DNA of 64,000 bases from Halorussus ruber (GCF_004765785.1 NZ_ML219768.1:1-64000), one strand, 5' to 3'; shown: positions 7,461 to 16,691, counted from the stretch's first letter. Translations and numbers: made by a program. Notes: a model not told the origin generated them from the sequence alone.

Positions 7461-8309
7461 CTACCCGTCTAACTGCTTCATCTCCTCCTCGTCGAGTTCG
7501 AGCGCCGAGGAGGCCACGTTCTGCTCCAGATGCTCGACGCTAGAGGTCCCCGGAATCGGAATCGTGACGGGCGAGTGCTGGAGCAACCACGCCAGCGCGA
7601 CCTGTCGAGGAGTCGCGTCGTGGTTCTGGGCGACGTCCTCCAGCACCGACTTCTTCTCGCCCAACTCGCCGCCGCCGATGGGGAAGTAGGAGATGAAGCC
7701 GATTCCGGCCTCCTCGCAAGCTTCCAGCACGTCCTCGTGGTCGCGGTTGCCCACGTTGTACTCGTTCTGGACCGTCGCCACCTCGACCATGTCGCGGGCC
7801 TCGTCTAACTGTTCGACCGAAACGTTGCTCAGACCGACGTGGTCCACGAGGCCGTCGTCTTTCAGCTCTGCGAAGGTGTTCACGGCGTCCTCGAACGAGC
7901 AGTCCACGTCGGGCGTGTGCAACTGGTAGAGGTCGATGCTCTCGACGCCGAGGCGGTCGAGGCTACAGAGAATCTGGTTCCGGAAGAAGTCGGGACCGCC
8001 GTGGAGAATCCAGTCGCCGGACTTGTTCCGCAGGAGTCCGGCCTTGGTCCCGACCACCGCGTCCTCGGGGTCGATGGCCTCGCGGATGATGCGCTCGCTG
8101 ACCCCCGGTCCGTAGGAGTCGGCGGTGTCCACGAAATCGACGTTCATCTCGACCGCGCGCTGGAGGACCTCTCGGGCCTCCTCCTCGTCGTCGGGCCGAC
8201 CGATGATGTCCTCGCCGGTCAACCGCATCGCGCCGAACGCGAGGCGATGGACCGTCAGTTCGCCGCCGATGTCGAACGTGTCGCTCTGGTTCTCGCTGAC
8301 TTCGACCAT
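7461..8309 (-). CDS. aldo/keto reductase
   Basis: 282 residues. The catalytic tetrad is visible: Asp and Tyr in DFVDTADSYGPG, Lys in VVGTKAGL, His in LYQLHTPD. NAD(P)H-dependent reduction of aldehydes or ketones. The physiological substrate is unknown. The C-terminal IPIPGTSSVEHLEQN is the usual cofactor phosphate-binding loop. Complete length for the family. It ends 32 bases from the start of the HEPN-like gene on the same strand, but composition differs sharply, so they are unlikely to be an old operon. Confidence 0.93.
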   Translation of the reverse strand: MVEVSENQSDTFDIGGELTVHRLAFGAMRLTGEDIIGRPDDEEEAREVLQRAVEMNVDFVDTADSYGPGVSERIIREAIDPEDAVVGTKAGLLRNKSGDWILHGGPDFFRNQILCSLDRLGVESIDLYQLHTPDVDCSFEDAVNTFAELKDDGLVDHVGLSNVSVEQLDEARDMVEVATVQNEYNVGNRDHEDVLEACEEAGIGFISYFPIGGGELGEKKSVLEDVAQNHDATPRQVALAWLLQHSPVTIPIPGTSSVEHLEQNVASSALELDEEEMKQLDG

Positions 8310-8462
8310 ACCGTTCCGTCTCTCCGGCCGTCAATAGTGGTTCTGGCGGACCACTCGGTTGCCGGTTCCGCGGGGGACTTCCGTGCCCATTTCGAGGCCG
8401 AGACTCTCGTCTCTATTCCGAGGCCGAGACTTTTGTCGGTCGGGGCCGAATACGATACCCGA

Positions 8463-9332
8463 ATGAGCGACGCGACCGCGACCACGGACCCCTCGGCCGA
8501 CGCCGATGCCGACGCCTTCGGCTACCCGCGGTCGGTGGTCGCGGCCGACCTCACGGCTATCGCCGCGGTCGGAGTCGTCCTCGTCGCGGTCCAGTTCCTC
8601 CTACCCGAAACCACCCACGAGCGCCTCGCGTTCGACCACTCGGTGTTCGGCCCGGCCACGCTCCTGACCGCGGCCTACGTCCACGCCGGGGCCGAACACC
8701 TGTTCAGCAACCTCGGGGGCTACCTCTCGCTGGCGCTGGTGACCTACCTCGTCTGCCTCCACGCCGACCACCGGGCGTGGTTCCGCCGGACCTTCCTCGT
8801 CCTCCTCGTGGCGCTCCCGATCGCGGTCAACCTGACGAGCTACGCCATCCTCGAAACGCGGTTCCCGGGCGTTTCGCCAGTCTCGCGGGGTTTCTCGGGC
8901 GTCGTGGCTGGCTTCGGCGGGTTCCTACTGGTCGCGGTCGGGGTCCACCTCCGCCAGAGCTACTCGCGCGAGACCGTCTTCTTCGTCGGCCAGTTCGCGG
9001 TCCTGCTGATGCTCGGGGAACTGCTCTGGATTTACGCCGGGCGCGTCACCCTCCTCGAAGGCGCGGCGGTCGTCGCGGGCCTCTCGCTTGCGGTCGCTGG
9101 TATCGTCTCGCGGGCGCGAGGGAGGAGCCTCAGCGAGGAGCATTACCACCGCGTCGGGGTGGACCTGATGTACGTCTCGCTGGTGTTCGCCCTGCTGACG
9201 TGGTTGATTTACGGCCTGTTCCCGGCCGACCCCATCGACCACGGGACGTTCACCAACATCTTCGCCCACGGCGCGGGGTTCGTCGAGGGCGGCCTGCTGG
9301 CGGCGCTCGCGCTCGTCGTATTCCGTCCTTAA
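8463..9332 (+). CDS. rhomboid-family intramembrane serine protease
   Basis: 289 residues with about seven hydrophobic segments. Rhomboid marks are in order: YVHAGAEHLFSNLGGYL (loop-1/helix-2 HxxxN), GFSGVVAGFGG (catalytic Ser in GxSG) and FAHGAGFVEGG (catalytic His). It would cleave membrane proteins within the bilayer. The start at 8463 follows from the membrane topology and acidic N-terminus. The long upstream frame from 7839 is antisense shadow of the reductase. Followed closely by another membrane protein gene (gap 46 bases). Confidence 0.88.
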   Translation: MSDATATTDPSADADADAFGYPRSVVAADLTAIAAVGVVLVAVQFLLPETTHERLAFDHSVFGPATLLTAAYVHAGAEHLFSNLGGYLSLALVTYLVCLHADHRAWFRRTFLVLLVALPIAVNLTSYAILETRFPGVSPVSRGFSGVVAGFGGFLLVAVGVHLRQSYSRETVFFVGQFAVLLMLGELLWIYAGRVTLLEGAAVVAGLSLAVAGIVSRARGRSLSEEHYHRVGVDLMYVSLVFALLTWLIYGLFPADPIDHGTFTNIFAHGAGFVEGGLLAALALVVFRP

Positions 9333-9378
9333 GCCAGCAACAGATTTGAATACCCTCGATACCTACCCTCTCACAACG

Positions 9379-9969
9379 ATGATGGCGACCACCCACGCCC
9401 TGTTCGGGATGGCGCTGGGAGCAATCTCGCTCCTCGTCGCGCCCGAGTTCGCCCCGCTCGCCATCGCGGCGGGCGGAGCGGGCGGTCTCTTTCCGGACCT
9501 CGACCTCGCGGGCGACCACCGGAAGGACCTCCACTTCCCGGTGTACTACTCGCTGGCGGCGGTTCCAGCGCTCGCGCTGGCGGTGCTCGCACCCTCGGTA
9601 GCGACGGTTGCCGGTGGGGTCTTCCTCGCGTCGGCGGCGGTTCACTCCGCCTCGGACGCGCTCGGCGGCGGTCTGGAACTCCGGCCGTGGGAGGCCACCT
9701 CCGAGGAGGCTGTCTACGACCACTTCGACGGGCAGTGGATTCGCCCTCGGCGCTGGATTCGCTACGACGGCGCGCCCGAGGACCTGCTCGCCGCCGCGGT
9801 GTTCGCGGTGCCGGGGGTCCTCTACGCCGAACCGCTCCAGCAGGCGGTCCTCGCGCTCCTCGGGATTTCGACAGGCTACGTCCTCGTGCGGAAGCGACTC
9901 GTGGACCTCGGCGAGACGCTGGCCGATAGGCTTCCGGCCCGCGTCGCCGCGTTCGTGCCGGTCGAGTGA
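9379..9969 (+). CDS. YdjM/DUF457-like membrane-bound metal-dependent hydrolase family
   Basis: 196 residues, about four membrane helices. Conserved motifs are THALFGMALG near the N-terminus, GGLFPDLDL, a His-rich DHRKDLHFPVYYS, and AAVHSASDALGG. These His/Asp positions are the putative metal ligands of the family, whose biochemistry is poorly defined. Two adjacent ATGs (9379, 9382) are both possible starts; an upstream TTG is less likely. Probably co-transcribed with the rhomboid gene. Confidence 0.8.
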   Translation: MMATTHALFGMALGAISLLVAPEFAPLAIAAGGAGGLFPDLDLAGDHRKDLHFPVYYSLAAVPALALAVLAPSVATVAGGVFLASAAVHSASDALGGGLELRPWEATSEEAVYDHFDGQWIRPRRWIRYDGAPEDLLAAAVFAVPGVLYAEPLQQAVLALLGISTGYVLVRKRLVDLGETLADRLPARVAAFVPVE

Positions 9970-10080
9970 CGACCGCGCTGGTCGCTCGCCAGCGTTCTCC
10001 TCGGCGCTTTCGCTGAGCCGTGAGAGTGATTCGCGGGGTTTCGGCCCCGAGAAACGCCGTATCGGCCTACCGTGCATCGA

Positions 10081-10090
10081 AGGGTTTATC
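10081..10090 (+). promoter_or_regulatory. TATA box of rpl10e
   Basis: AGGGTTTATC lies 33-42 bases ahead of the ATG at 10123. This predicts a transcript start about 10 bases before the coding region. Confidence 0.45.
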
Positions 10091-10122
10091 CGCCGCGTGA
10101 CCCTCAGACTCCAGTAATAACC

Positions 10123-10653
10123 ATGTCGGACAAACCCGCCTCGATGTACCGGGAAATCAGCAAGCAGCCGTACACCCGACGCGAGTACATCACCGGCATT
10201 CCCGGTTCGAAGATTGCACAGCACGCCATGGGCAACCTCGAGAGCGACCAAGAGGACTACCCCATCCAGATTAGCCTCATCACCGAGGAAGAGTGTCAAC
10301 AGCGCCACGGCGCGCTCGAGGCCTCGCGCCTGTCGGCCAACCGACACCTGCTGAAGGAACTCGGTCAGGAGAACTACAAGATGATTCTTCGCAAGTTCCC
10401 CCACCACGTCATCCGGGAGAACAAGCAGGCGACTGGTGCGGGTGCGGACCGTGTCTCCGACGGAATGCGTCAGGCCTTCGGGAAGGTCGTCGGCACGGCC
10501 GCCCGGATTCAGGCCAACGACCGCATCTTCACGGTGTGGTGCCAGCCCGAGGACGCCGACGTGGCGAAGGAAGCACTCCGCCGCTCGTACAACAAGATTT
10601 CCCCGCCCTGCCGCATCAAGGTCGAGAAGGGCGAGGACCTCCTCGTCGCGTAA
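10123..10653 (+). CDS. rpl10e: 50S ribosomal protein L10e (uL16 family)
   Basis: 176 residues, full length. Opens [20 protein letters not shown] and carries the family core [21 protein letters not shown] and the flexible loop [21 protein letters not shown] near the peptidyl-transferase centre. Part of the large subunit at the tRNA A-site side. Monocistronic with its own promoter, as often in haloarchaea, and not in a ribosomal operon here. Confidence 0.97.
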   Translation: MSDKPASMYREISKQPYTRREYITGIPGSKIAQHAMGNLESDQEDYPIQISLITEEECQQRHGALEASRLSANRHLLKELGQENYKMILRKFPHHVIRENKQATGAGADRVSDGMRQAFGKVVGTAARIQANDRIFTVWCQPEDADVAKEALRRSYNKISPPCRIKVEKGEDLLVA

Positions 10654-10779
10654 CTCCCACTCGCGTTCGTTCTTTTGAGTCTCAGCTATCGACGCTCGGT
10701 AGCCGACGTTTCGAACAGTCGAATTTGTGTCACTCTCGGTCACCGAAACTAACTTAATAATTTGTGAGAGGTAGGGAGT

Positions 10780-11118
10780 ATGGAGTTACGCGAGGTCGCC
10801 ATCTTCACCGACGACGTGCAGACGACGGCGCGGTTCTACGAGCGCGCCGTCGGCGAACCGGTGTTCGCCGAGGAGTCGAAGGCGCTGTTCGACGTGGAGG
10901 GCGTCGAAGTCCTCGTTCACGAGACCTACGACCCGTCGGACGGCGACCTCCCGTGCGAAGACCACTACACCTTCGAAGTCGAGGACGTAGACGAAGCGTT
11001 CGCCCGCCTCTCCGAGAAGGACCTCAGCGTCTACCGCGAACCCGCCGACTACGACTGGGGCCGGTCGGCGTACTTCCGCGCTCCCGACGGGCGAATCGTG
11101 GAGATTACCTCGGCGTAG
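10780..11118 (+). CDS. VOC/glyoxalase-fold protein
   Basis: 112 residues with paired beta-alpha-beta-beta-beta modules: REVAIFTDDVQTTARFYERA at the start, DHYTFEVEDVDEAFARL in the middle and GRSAYFRAPDGRIVEITS at the end. Possible metal ligands are His in EDHYTF and Glu in VEITS. Family covers lyases, dioxygenases and resistance proteins; the substrate cannot be told. A TATA element AACTTAATAATTT at ~10751 sits about 25 bases before the ATG, so the mRNA is probably leaderless. Confidence 0.85.
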   Translation: MELREVAIFTDDVQTTARFYERAVGEPVFAEESKALFDVEGVEVLVHETYDPSDGDLPCEDHYTFEVEDVDEAFARLSEKDLSVYREPADYDWGRSAYFRAPDGRIVEITSA

Positions 11119-11352
11119 TCGCGGCGTGTCGGAAGCAGTAGAGAACGAGTGGCCTCGGCGCGTCTTCGCTAAGACTCCTCGTCCTTGATTTTGCTTAGAG
11201 CCGATTTTCTCCCGATTAGTTAAATTCGCGGTAGTGAACTGTAGCTACTGCGCGTAATTCGGAATCTCCATTAAACTCAGATGTCTGTGTGAAACTCACT
11301 TCGCAACCTCCACAAACGCACTTTTTTACCCTTACGCTCCCACCAAGCGCGT

Positions 11353-12222
11353 ATGCTGGACCTCGCGGTCGCCTACCGAGAGGAGACCTTCGAGCGGATG
11401 CGCGACCCCCTCGACGAGCGCGGAATCGCGGTTCACCACGTCCCGAGCGAGGCCCGGACCATCTCGCTGTCGGACCCGCCGTGGTCGCCCGAGGAGTTCG
11501 ACGCCGGGTTCGTCTACCCCTCGCGGGCGATGGAGGGCGGCGTCGTGGACGCCCTGCTCGACGTGCCGTGGGTCAACGACCGCGAGGCCGTCCTCACGTC
11601 GCGGAACAAGGCGGGCGTGATTGCAGAACTGGAGCGGGCCGACGTGCCGGTCCCCGAGAGCGTCCTCGTGTCGAACCCCGCCGACGAGGAGGCCCTGCTC
11701 TCGGCCTTCGAGCGATTCGACCCGCCTGTCGTCGTCAAACCCAACTCCACGACGCGGGGCGTCGGCGTGGCGAAAGTCGGGGACGCCGACTCGTTTCTGG
11801 GCGTGAGCGACTACCTCGACTTGGTTCACGACTACCGAGCGACCGGAGACAAGTCCTTCCTCGTCCAAGAGTACGTCGCCGACGCCACCGACTACCGGGC
11901 GATGGTCGTGGACGGCGAGTGCGTCGGCGGCGTCGAACGCCGGATTCCCGACGCCGCCGACAGCGACCGCTGGAAGCACAACGTCCACCGCGGCGCGCGA
12001 GCGACCGGCGTGGACCTTCCGGAGGACCTGCGGGACCTCGCCGAGCGCACGGCCGAGGCGCTGGGCATCGACTTCCTCGGCGTGGACCTCCTCGTGTCGG
12101 ACGAGGGCGCGGTCGTCAACGAGACGAACGCCCGGCCGACCATCGACGCCGAGACGAAGTACGACGAGGGGTTCTACGACCTCCTCGGGGCGCTGGTTCG
12201 GCGGACGGCCGGAGAAGTGTGA
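11353..12222 (+). CDS. RimK-type ATP-grasp ligase
   Basis: 289 residues. N-terminal pre-ATP-grasp domain (1-95), then ATP-grasp with RNKAGVIAELERADVPVPES, PVVVKPNSTTRGVGVAK (ATP lysine and glycine loop), FLVQEYVADATDYRAMVVDG and the metal-binding VVNETNARP. This family joins a carboxylate to an amine, for example Glu additions to proteins or cofactors. The substrate here is unknown. LysX/ArgX-like carrier proteins are not adjacent. A TATA-like CACTTTTTTACCC lies at ~11319-11331. Confidence 0.88.
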   Translation: MLDLAVAYREETFERMRDPLDERGIAVHHVPSEARTISLSDPPWSPEEFDAGFVYPSRAMEGGVVDALLDVPWVNDREAVLTSRNKAGVIAELERADVPVPESVLVSNPADEEALLSAFERFDPPVVVKPNSTTRGVGVAKVGDADSFLGVSDYLDLVHDYRATGDKSFLVQEYVADATDYRAMVVDGECVGGVERRIPDAADSDRWKHNVHRGARATGVDLPEDLRDLAERTAEALGIDFLGVDLLVSDEGAVVNETNARPTIDAETKYDEGFYDLLGALVRRTAGEV

Positions 12223-12301
12223 CGTGTATTCTAAATTGTTTTAGAAATATATCCAAATTCTATACAACTATATTCATTTCTTTGAGACAACGAGTTATTT
12301 C
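12223..12301. terminator. AT-rich convergent end region
   Basis: Directly after the ATP-grasp stop lie TTCTAAATTGTTTTAGAAAT (a small inverted repeat), ATATTCATTTCTTTGAG and other T-tracts. This is consistent with termination of the plus-strand gene before the family 2 repeat. Confidence 0.45.
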
Positions 12302-12450
12302 CGGCGGTCGGCGCGCGTGGGTGCGGCGCGTGAGCGCCGCGCCCCACGCGCGAGGGAGTCGGTCGCGTCACGCGACCGACGAGGTTGGGGAGGTGTGAGG
12401 TTCGTGGGGCGGTTGCGGTAGACGCCTCGGCTTCGGCAATAGCTAGCTTC
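12302..12450 (-). repeat. family 2 dispersed repeat, copy A
   Basis: Minus-strand copy of a GC-rich element. Read on the minus strand it has AGCTAGCT, a GCCGAGGCGTC stretch, CCGCAACCGCCCC, CCTCACACCTCCCCAACCTC, then strong hairpins GTCGCGTCACGCGAC and GCGCGTGGG/CCCACGCGC. It lies between the convergent ATP-grasp and Hsp20 genes. The remaining bases up to 12605 contain no gene that I can support. Confidence 0.85.
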
Positions 12451-12605
12451 CCGCTACTAGCATCGTGTTTCGCGGCGGTCAAGCCGAATCATTCAGTAAA
12501 ATATCCCGTGGTCAAACGACCAAACCACCCGCCGAAATCGCGTATCCGACCGAAAAGAACGAGCGTAGAAAGCCAGAACCCCCGGAGGTCCCCGAGCGAG
12601 CGCGA

Positions 12606-13016
12606 CTACTGCACGTCGATGTCCGCGGAGTCCTCGGACTTGTCGAACTGGACTTCCAGCACGCCGTTGTTGTAGGTGGCCGACGCCGAGTGTTCGTCTA
12701 CCTGCGTGGGCAGACGGACTCGCTCGTCGTACTCGCGGTGGTCGCTGGCCGCGCTGATGGTCAGCATCTCGCCGTCGCACTTGAGGTCGATGTCGTCCTT
12801 CTCGACGCCGGGCAAGTCTGCGATGACTCGCACGACGTCGTCGCTCTCGTGGATGTCGACGTGCGTCTCGGTGCCGAATCCGGTCTGGCCGCCGTCCGCG
12901 CCGGGACCGCTCCGCTCTACGTGCATGTCGAAGTCGTCGCCCATCATCTCGTTCATCATGCGCTCGATTTCGCGGAAGAGGTCGTCGAAGGGGTCGTCGC
13001 GGTCGTCTCTTCGCAT
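12606..13016 (-). CDS. hsp20: Hsp20/alpha-crystallin small heat shock protein
   Basis: 136 residues from ATG 13016 (an in-frame start at 13043 is less likely). The alpha-crystallin domain runs from about residue 45: THVDIHESDDVVRVIADLPG, KDDIDLKCDGEMLTISA, and the strand VRLPTQVDEHSASATYNNGV with LEVQF. N-terminal acidic/Met-rich helix FREIERMMNEMMGDDF. ATP-independent holdase against aggregation. Family usually works as oligomers. TATA-like GGCTTTTGC at ~13039-13047 upstream on the minus strand. Confidence 0.93.
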   Translation of the reverse strand: MRRDDRDDPFDDLFREIERMMNEMMGDDFDMHVERSGPGADGGQTGFGTETHVDIHESDDVVRVIADLPGVEKDDIDLKCDGEMLTISAASDHREYDERVRLPTQVDEHSASATYNNGVLEVQFDKSEDSADIDVQ

Positions 13017-13090
13017 GTTCACCGCTACGGCGTATGCAAGCAAAAGCCTTTGGCACTCGGGGTTGTTCGCTGGCTTTCGCGTGACTGCAA

Positions 13091-13214
13091 GAAAGTATTT
13101 ATGTCTAGCGACCGAAATTATCGGTGGAGGTACGTCGAATGCCGATTACGCAGTAAGCGCCTTCGGTCCCCGTATCGCCCCCGCCAACTAACGCTCCGCA
13201 TCTCCGATTTTTTG
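13091..13214 (+). other. candidate orphan transcript (promoter, leader ORF, T-tract)
   Basis: A TATA-like GAAAGTATTTATG (13091-13103) is followed at the right distance by GGTGGAGGTA, a strong ribosome-binding sequence, then ATG at 13139 with only five codons (MPITQ) before TAA. A T6 tract at 13208-13213 could end the transcript. This could be a small RNA, a leader peptide, or a promoter left from a lost gene. Sequence alone cannot decide. Confidence 0.3.
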
Positions 13215-13249
13215 ACGCCGAACGCAGAAAACTGCACGTCGAGCGCCGA

Positions 13250-14263
13250 CTAGATGCCCATCCCGAGCGACTCGTTGGTCGTCCGGATGCTCTCCTCGGC
13301 GTCGGCGCTGTTCGTGACCGCCCGAATCGCGTCCACGTTCTCGGGCACCACGTCGCTCTCCTGATGGATGGCCTGGAACAGATAGAGGTCGTCGCCCTCG
13401 GTCGTGATGGACTCGCCCCAGACGCAGTTCTCCCAGATGTCGGCCCGCGGGCGGCCCACGTCCTGAGCGTACTCCTTCAGCTTGCCCGCGCCGTCGATGT
13501 CGAAGTGTTCGGGGATGACGAACAGGCGCGACTCGCCTTCCAGCAGTTCCCGAACCTCGTCGGCGTCCGGCTCGGCGTCGAGCGTGACGTTGACGCTGTG
13601 CATGTGCATCAGCGTGGCGGGGACCTTCAGCCCGAGGGTGTCGATGTCGAGGTCGGGGAAGATGGTCTTGACGTCCGGTCCGTGATGGGAGGGGAGCGTG
13701 ACCGGGTTCGGCACGATGTCGTTGATGGGGCCGCGACCGGTCTGGGCGGGGTCGCCGCCCCGGCGGACCAGCGTGGTGCGGACCTTCTCGACGCCGTACT
13801 CCTCGCGGAGCGGCGCGACCAGTCGGGAGAGACCGGTCGTGTTACACGAGACGACGCGGACGTGGTCCGCGCCGTTCGCGTCCGAGAAGTTCGACCGAGC
13901 GTTGAAACTGGTGTCCACGAAGTCCGCGGACTCGCCGCCCTGATACAGCGCGGGCGTGTCGTACTCGTCGTACATCTCGGAGTTCTGCTCGCCGATGCCG
14001 GAGGGACAGGCGTCGACCACCACGTCGCTGGCCTCGACTAGCTCCTCGACCATCCCGGCGAGTTCGATGCCAGCCTCGTCGAACAACTCGACGCGGTCCT
14101 CGACGGCGGCGTAGAGGGGAAAGTCCTTCTCGACGGCCTGCTCGGCCTCGAAGTTGGGGCGCGTCTTGGCGACCCCGACGACCTCCATATCTGGCTGAGC
14201 GCGTACAGCATCTGCGACGCGCTTCCCAATCGTCCCGTACCCGTTGATTCCGACCCGTAGCAT
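13250..14263 (-). CDS. gap: type II glyceraldehyde-3-phosphate dehydrogenase
   Basis: 337 residues, archaeal type II GAPDH. Rossmann motif [16 protein letters not shown] at the N-terminus, [18 protein letters not shown], catalytic Cys in [12 protein letters not shown], and MHMHSVNV in the catalytic domain. Oxidises or forms glyceraldehyde-3-phosphate with NAD(P). In studied haloarchaea the type II enzyme serves gluconeogenesis, so that role is likely here. Full length. Monocistronic. Confidence 0.97.
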   Translation of the reverse strand: MLRVGINGYGTIGKRVADAVRAQPDMEVVGVAKTRPNFEAEQAVEKDFPLYAAVEDRVELFDEAGIELAGMVEELVEASDVVVDACPSGIGEQNSEMYDEYDTPALYQGGESADFVDTSFNARSNFSDANGADHVRVVSCNTTGLSRLVAPLREEYGVEKVRTTLVRRGGDPAQTGRGPINDIVPNPVTLPSHHGPDVKTIFPDLDIDTLGLKVPATLMHMHSVNVTLDAEPDADEVRELLEGESRLFVIPEHFDIDGAGKLKEYAQDVGRPRADIWENCVWGESITTEGDDLYLFQAIHQESDVVPENVDAIRAVTNSADAEESIRTTNESLGMGI

Positions 14264-14412
14264 GTACTTCGGTTTCCGACGCCGACGCGCATAATGGTTT
14301 CGAGGTATGCCGTTGGAAATGAACTATAGATCGAGTAAGTTCTCCAATTCTGCGGGCGGTGGTCGGTTCCGGAAGGGGAAGGTCTAACCCCACGCCGACC
14401 CACCTGCCGAAC

Positions 14413-15357
14413 ATGAGCCTCCGAGACGCGGCCGAGACCGCCATCACGCAGTGTCTCGCCCTCGACGAGACCGAGTCCTGTTGCATCGTCACCGACGACA
14501 AGCGCGAACCCATCGGCGAGGCCCTCTACGAGGTCGCCAGCCAAGTCACCGACGACGCCACCATCGTCCGCTTCCCGCCGGGGGCCAGCCACGGCGCGGA
14601 ACCGCCCGAACCCGTCTCGGCCGCGATGGCCGGAAGCGACGTGTTCCTCGCGCCGACGACCAAGAGTCTGAGCCACACCCGCGCCCGAGGAGACGCCAAC
14701 GAGGCCGGGGCGCGCGGCGCGACCCTGCCGGGCATCACCGAGGAGGTCTTCACGACAGGCCTGGACGCCGACTACGAGACCATCGCCCAGCACTGCGAGG
14801 ACGTCCTCGAACAGGTCGAAGGTGCCGACGAGATTCGCGTGACCTCGCCCCAGGGCACCGACATCACCTTCGAACCCGGCGACCGCGAGTGGCACGACGA
14901 CACCGGCATCGTCCACGACGCGGGCGACTTCTCGAACCTCCCCGCGGGCGAGGTGTTCGTCAGCCCCGAGGACGTCAACGGCACCTACGTCGTGGACGGG
15001 ACGATGATGCCCCACGGCCTCCTCGAAGACGGCCAGACCCTCGAATTCGACGTGGAGGACGGCCGAGTCACTCGCATCTCCGACGACGAAATCCGCCAGA
15101 GCGTCGAGGAGGCCGCGGAAGAGGTCGGCGACGCGGCCTACAACCTCGCGGAACTCGGCATCGGCACCAACGTCGCGGTGACGGAACTGGTCGGCTCGGT
15201 CCTGCTGGACGAGAAGGCGGGCGGCACGGTCCACATCGCCATCGGCGACGACGCGGGCATCGGCGGCGACACCGAGGCACCCATCCACTTCGACGGGATT
15301 CTCCGAGAGCCGACCGTCTACGCCGACGGCGAAGAAGTCGAACTTCCGGAACCGTAA
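14413..15357 (+). CDS. M29-like aminopeptidase
   Basis: 314 residues from ATG 14413. M29 family features: SLSHTRARGDANEAGARGAT, LPAGEVFVSPEDVNGTYVVD (conserved metal-site Glu) and AELGIGTNVAVTELVGSVLLDEKAGGTVHIAIG (second metal-site region). Metal-dependent release of N-terminal residues from peptides, in the cytoplasm. A second, more typical M29 gene lies at 36243-37340. The two share the GEVF and GIG...DEK...HLAV-like motifs but differ widely elsewhere. Followed 18 bases later by the CHY zinc-finger gene, so likely an operon. Confidence 0.85.
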   Translation: MSLRDAAETAITQCLALDETESCCIVTDDKREPIGEALYEVASQVTDDATIVRFPPGASHGAEPPEPVSAAMAGSDVFLAPTTKSLSHTRARGDANEAGARGATLPGITEEVFTTGLDADYETIAQHCEDVLEQVEGADEIRVTSPQGTDITFEPGDREWHDDTGIVHDAGDFSNLPAGEVFVSPEDVNGTYVVDGTMMPHGLLEDGQTLEFDVEDGRVTRISDDEIRQSVEEAAEEVGDAAYNLAELGIGTNVAVTELVGSVLLDEKAGGTVHIAIGDDAGIGGDTEAPIHFDGILREPTVYADGEEVELPEP

Positions 15358-15375
15358 CCGCCGATTTCGCCAGCG

Positions 15376-15738
15376 ATGGAGTGCGAAATCCACGGCCACC
15401 GAGTCCGCGGCGTCGAGGTGGATTCGGAGACGCGCTGTGCCCACTACGACACCGACCGCGACGTGGTCGCCCTGCGATTCGCGTGCTGTGGAGGGTTTTA
15501 TCCCTGTTTCCGGTGCCACGAGGCGGTCGCGGACCGCGATGGGGACGGGACCGGAGACCACGAAGTCGAGCGCCTGTCGGTCGAGAGCGACGCAATCGCG
15601 GCGCTGTGCGGCGTCTGCGGCGCGGGGCTGACCCCGCGAGAGTTCGTGGACGGGGACCACGAGTGTCCGGAGTGCGGAGCGGCGTTCAACCCGGGCTGTG
15701 CGGACCACTACGAACTGTACTTCGATTTCGAGGAGTAG
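15376..15738 (+). CDS. CHY-type zinc-finger protein
   Basis: 120 residues. Zinc-binding Cys/His pattern: CEIHGH, RCAHY, FACCGGFYPCFRCHEAV, CGVCGAG, CPECGAAFNPGCADHY. This CHY finger binds three zinc ions in known structures. Single-domain archaeal and bacterial forms are unassigned; eukaryotic versions occur in the E3 ligase Pirh2. The 18-base gap to the M29 gene suggests co-transcription. Confidence 0.9.
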   Translation: MECEIHGHRVRGVEVDSETRCAHYDTDRDVVALRFACCGGFYPCFRCHEAVADRDGDGTGDHEVERLSVESDAIAALCGVCGAGLTPREFVDGDHECPECGAAFNPGCADHYELYFDFEE

Positions 15739-15860
15739 CGGTTGACTTCGGGAGTTGTTTTTCGTTTCTTTGCATTCCCATATACTCCTTTAGCACCATT
15801 TTAGTTGTCTTTAGAGATATTTTAGGTTAGTTTCAGTCAGGGGACGAACAGAAGCGGTCG
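15739..15860 (+). terminator. AT-rich end region with T-tracts
   Basis: After the CHY gene stop: TTGTTTTTCGTTTCTTTGC, then CTCCTTTAGCACCATTTTAG and GTCTTTAGAGATATTTTAGG. Several T-runs in a GC-rich genome suggest termination. The CTTTAG word recurs three times here and also at 61300-61345. Confidence 0.5.
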
Positions 15861-15911
15861 CCGAGTCGAGGTGCCCTACCGCCCTTCCACAACCGTACAG
15901 CCCTTCCACGC

Positions 15912-16090
15912 CGCAAGCTACCCCGCACCGCGACAGCGACCGCGAACCTCACGCCTCCCCGGCCTCCTCTCACTCCCGCCGGTCGTTCGGTCGTCCACCG
16001 TCAGAGGCAAGCTCTGACGAGCCTTCGTTCGCTTCTTTCACGAAGACCTCGCGCGTGGGCGCGCAGAACTGCGCGCCCTCACGCGCCGGA
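15912..16090 (+). repeat. family 2 dispersed repeat, copy B
   Basis: Contains CCCCGCACCGCGACAGCGAC, CCTCACGCCTCCCCGGCCTC and the hairpins CAGAGGCAAGCTCTG and GCGCGCAGAACTGCGCGC, ending ACGCGCCGGACG. The usual GCTAGCTTCAGGCTTGAGCC head is degraded to GCAAGCTACC. It separates the CHY gene from the FlaD/E-like gene. Confidence 0.82.
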
Positions 16091-16163
16091 CGTAACTGTT
16101 GGGTCGGAACCAGTCTTCGTTGCGCCGATACCTGTCTTCTCTCCGTCGGGAGAATGGCAGGAA

Positions 16164-16171
16164 CTTTTAAA
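16164..16171 (+). promoter_or_regulatory. TATA box of the FlaD/E-like gene
   Basis: CTTTTAAAT, predicting a transcript start near 16193. That favours the ATG at 16209 over the one at 16185. Confidence 0.5.
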
Positions 16172-16208
16172 TGGGGCGTCTGAGATGGAACGGACGTACC
16201 CGAGTACC

Positions 16209-16691
16209 ATGCCGCCGACGACTGGAGACTACGACCTGCGCGAACTGCGCCGCCTCGCGGACCCCGACCGGGAGACCCCCGAGGAGTTCGCCGACGAGGG
16301 CGAAGCACTACCGGCCACGCCCGACGAGGTCCTGCGCCACAGCGAGCGCGACGAACTCGTCCGCCTCCAGAGCCAGTTCTCGGCGGCGGGGGCGCTCCCC
16401 GAGAAGCCGTATCTCGAACGCATGCCCGACCAGTACAGCACCGAGGTGGTCGTCTTCGAGTGGCTCGACTTCCTCATCAACAAGGCGGGGTTCGAGAACA
16501 CGGGCAACGCTCTCGAATACTACGCCGAAATCGACTGGATAACCGAGGAGGTCCGCGAGGAACTCCGAGAGTACATGCGCGGATTCTCCGAAGTCGAGAG
16601 CTTCGACCCCGACGTGCCCGGCCCCGCCGACCTCGACGTGGACGACCACGTGCTGAGTCTGGTCTACATCGCGCGACTCGCCTCGGTCTGA
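16209..16691 (+). CDS. stand-alone FlaD/E-domain protein (archaellum accessory-like)
   Basis: 160 residues. The C-terminal ~95 residues match the FlaD/E (ArlD/E) domain: EKPYLERMPDQYSTEVVVFE, WLDFLINKAGFENTGNALEY, YAEIDWITEEVREELREYM. ArlD/E couple the archaellum motor to the chemotaxis switch in haloarchaea. The N-terminal part is an acidic linker. No other archaellum gene is nearby; the next gene is a PAS sensor kinase 93 bases downstream. It may be a paralogue used in a separate signalling route. That is inference. Confidence 0.8.
   Translation: MPPTTGDYDLRELRRLADPDRETPEEFADEGEALPATPDEVLRHSERDELVRLQSQFSAAGALPEKPYLERMPDQYSTEVVVFEWLDFLINKAGFENTGNALEYYAEIDWITEEVREELREYMRGFSEVESFDPDVPGPADLDVDDHVLSLVYIARLASV

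Noticed and set aside
7839-8462. N-terminal extension of the rhomboid gene
   Set aside because: Antisense to the aldo/keto reductase. The rhomboid fold begins after ATG 8463.
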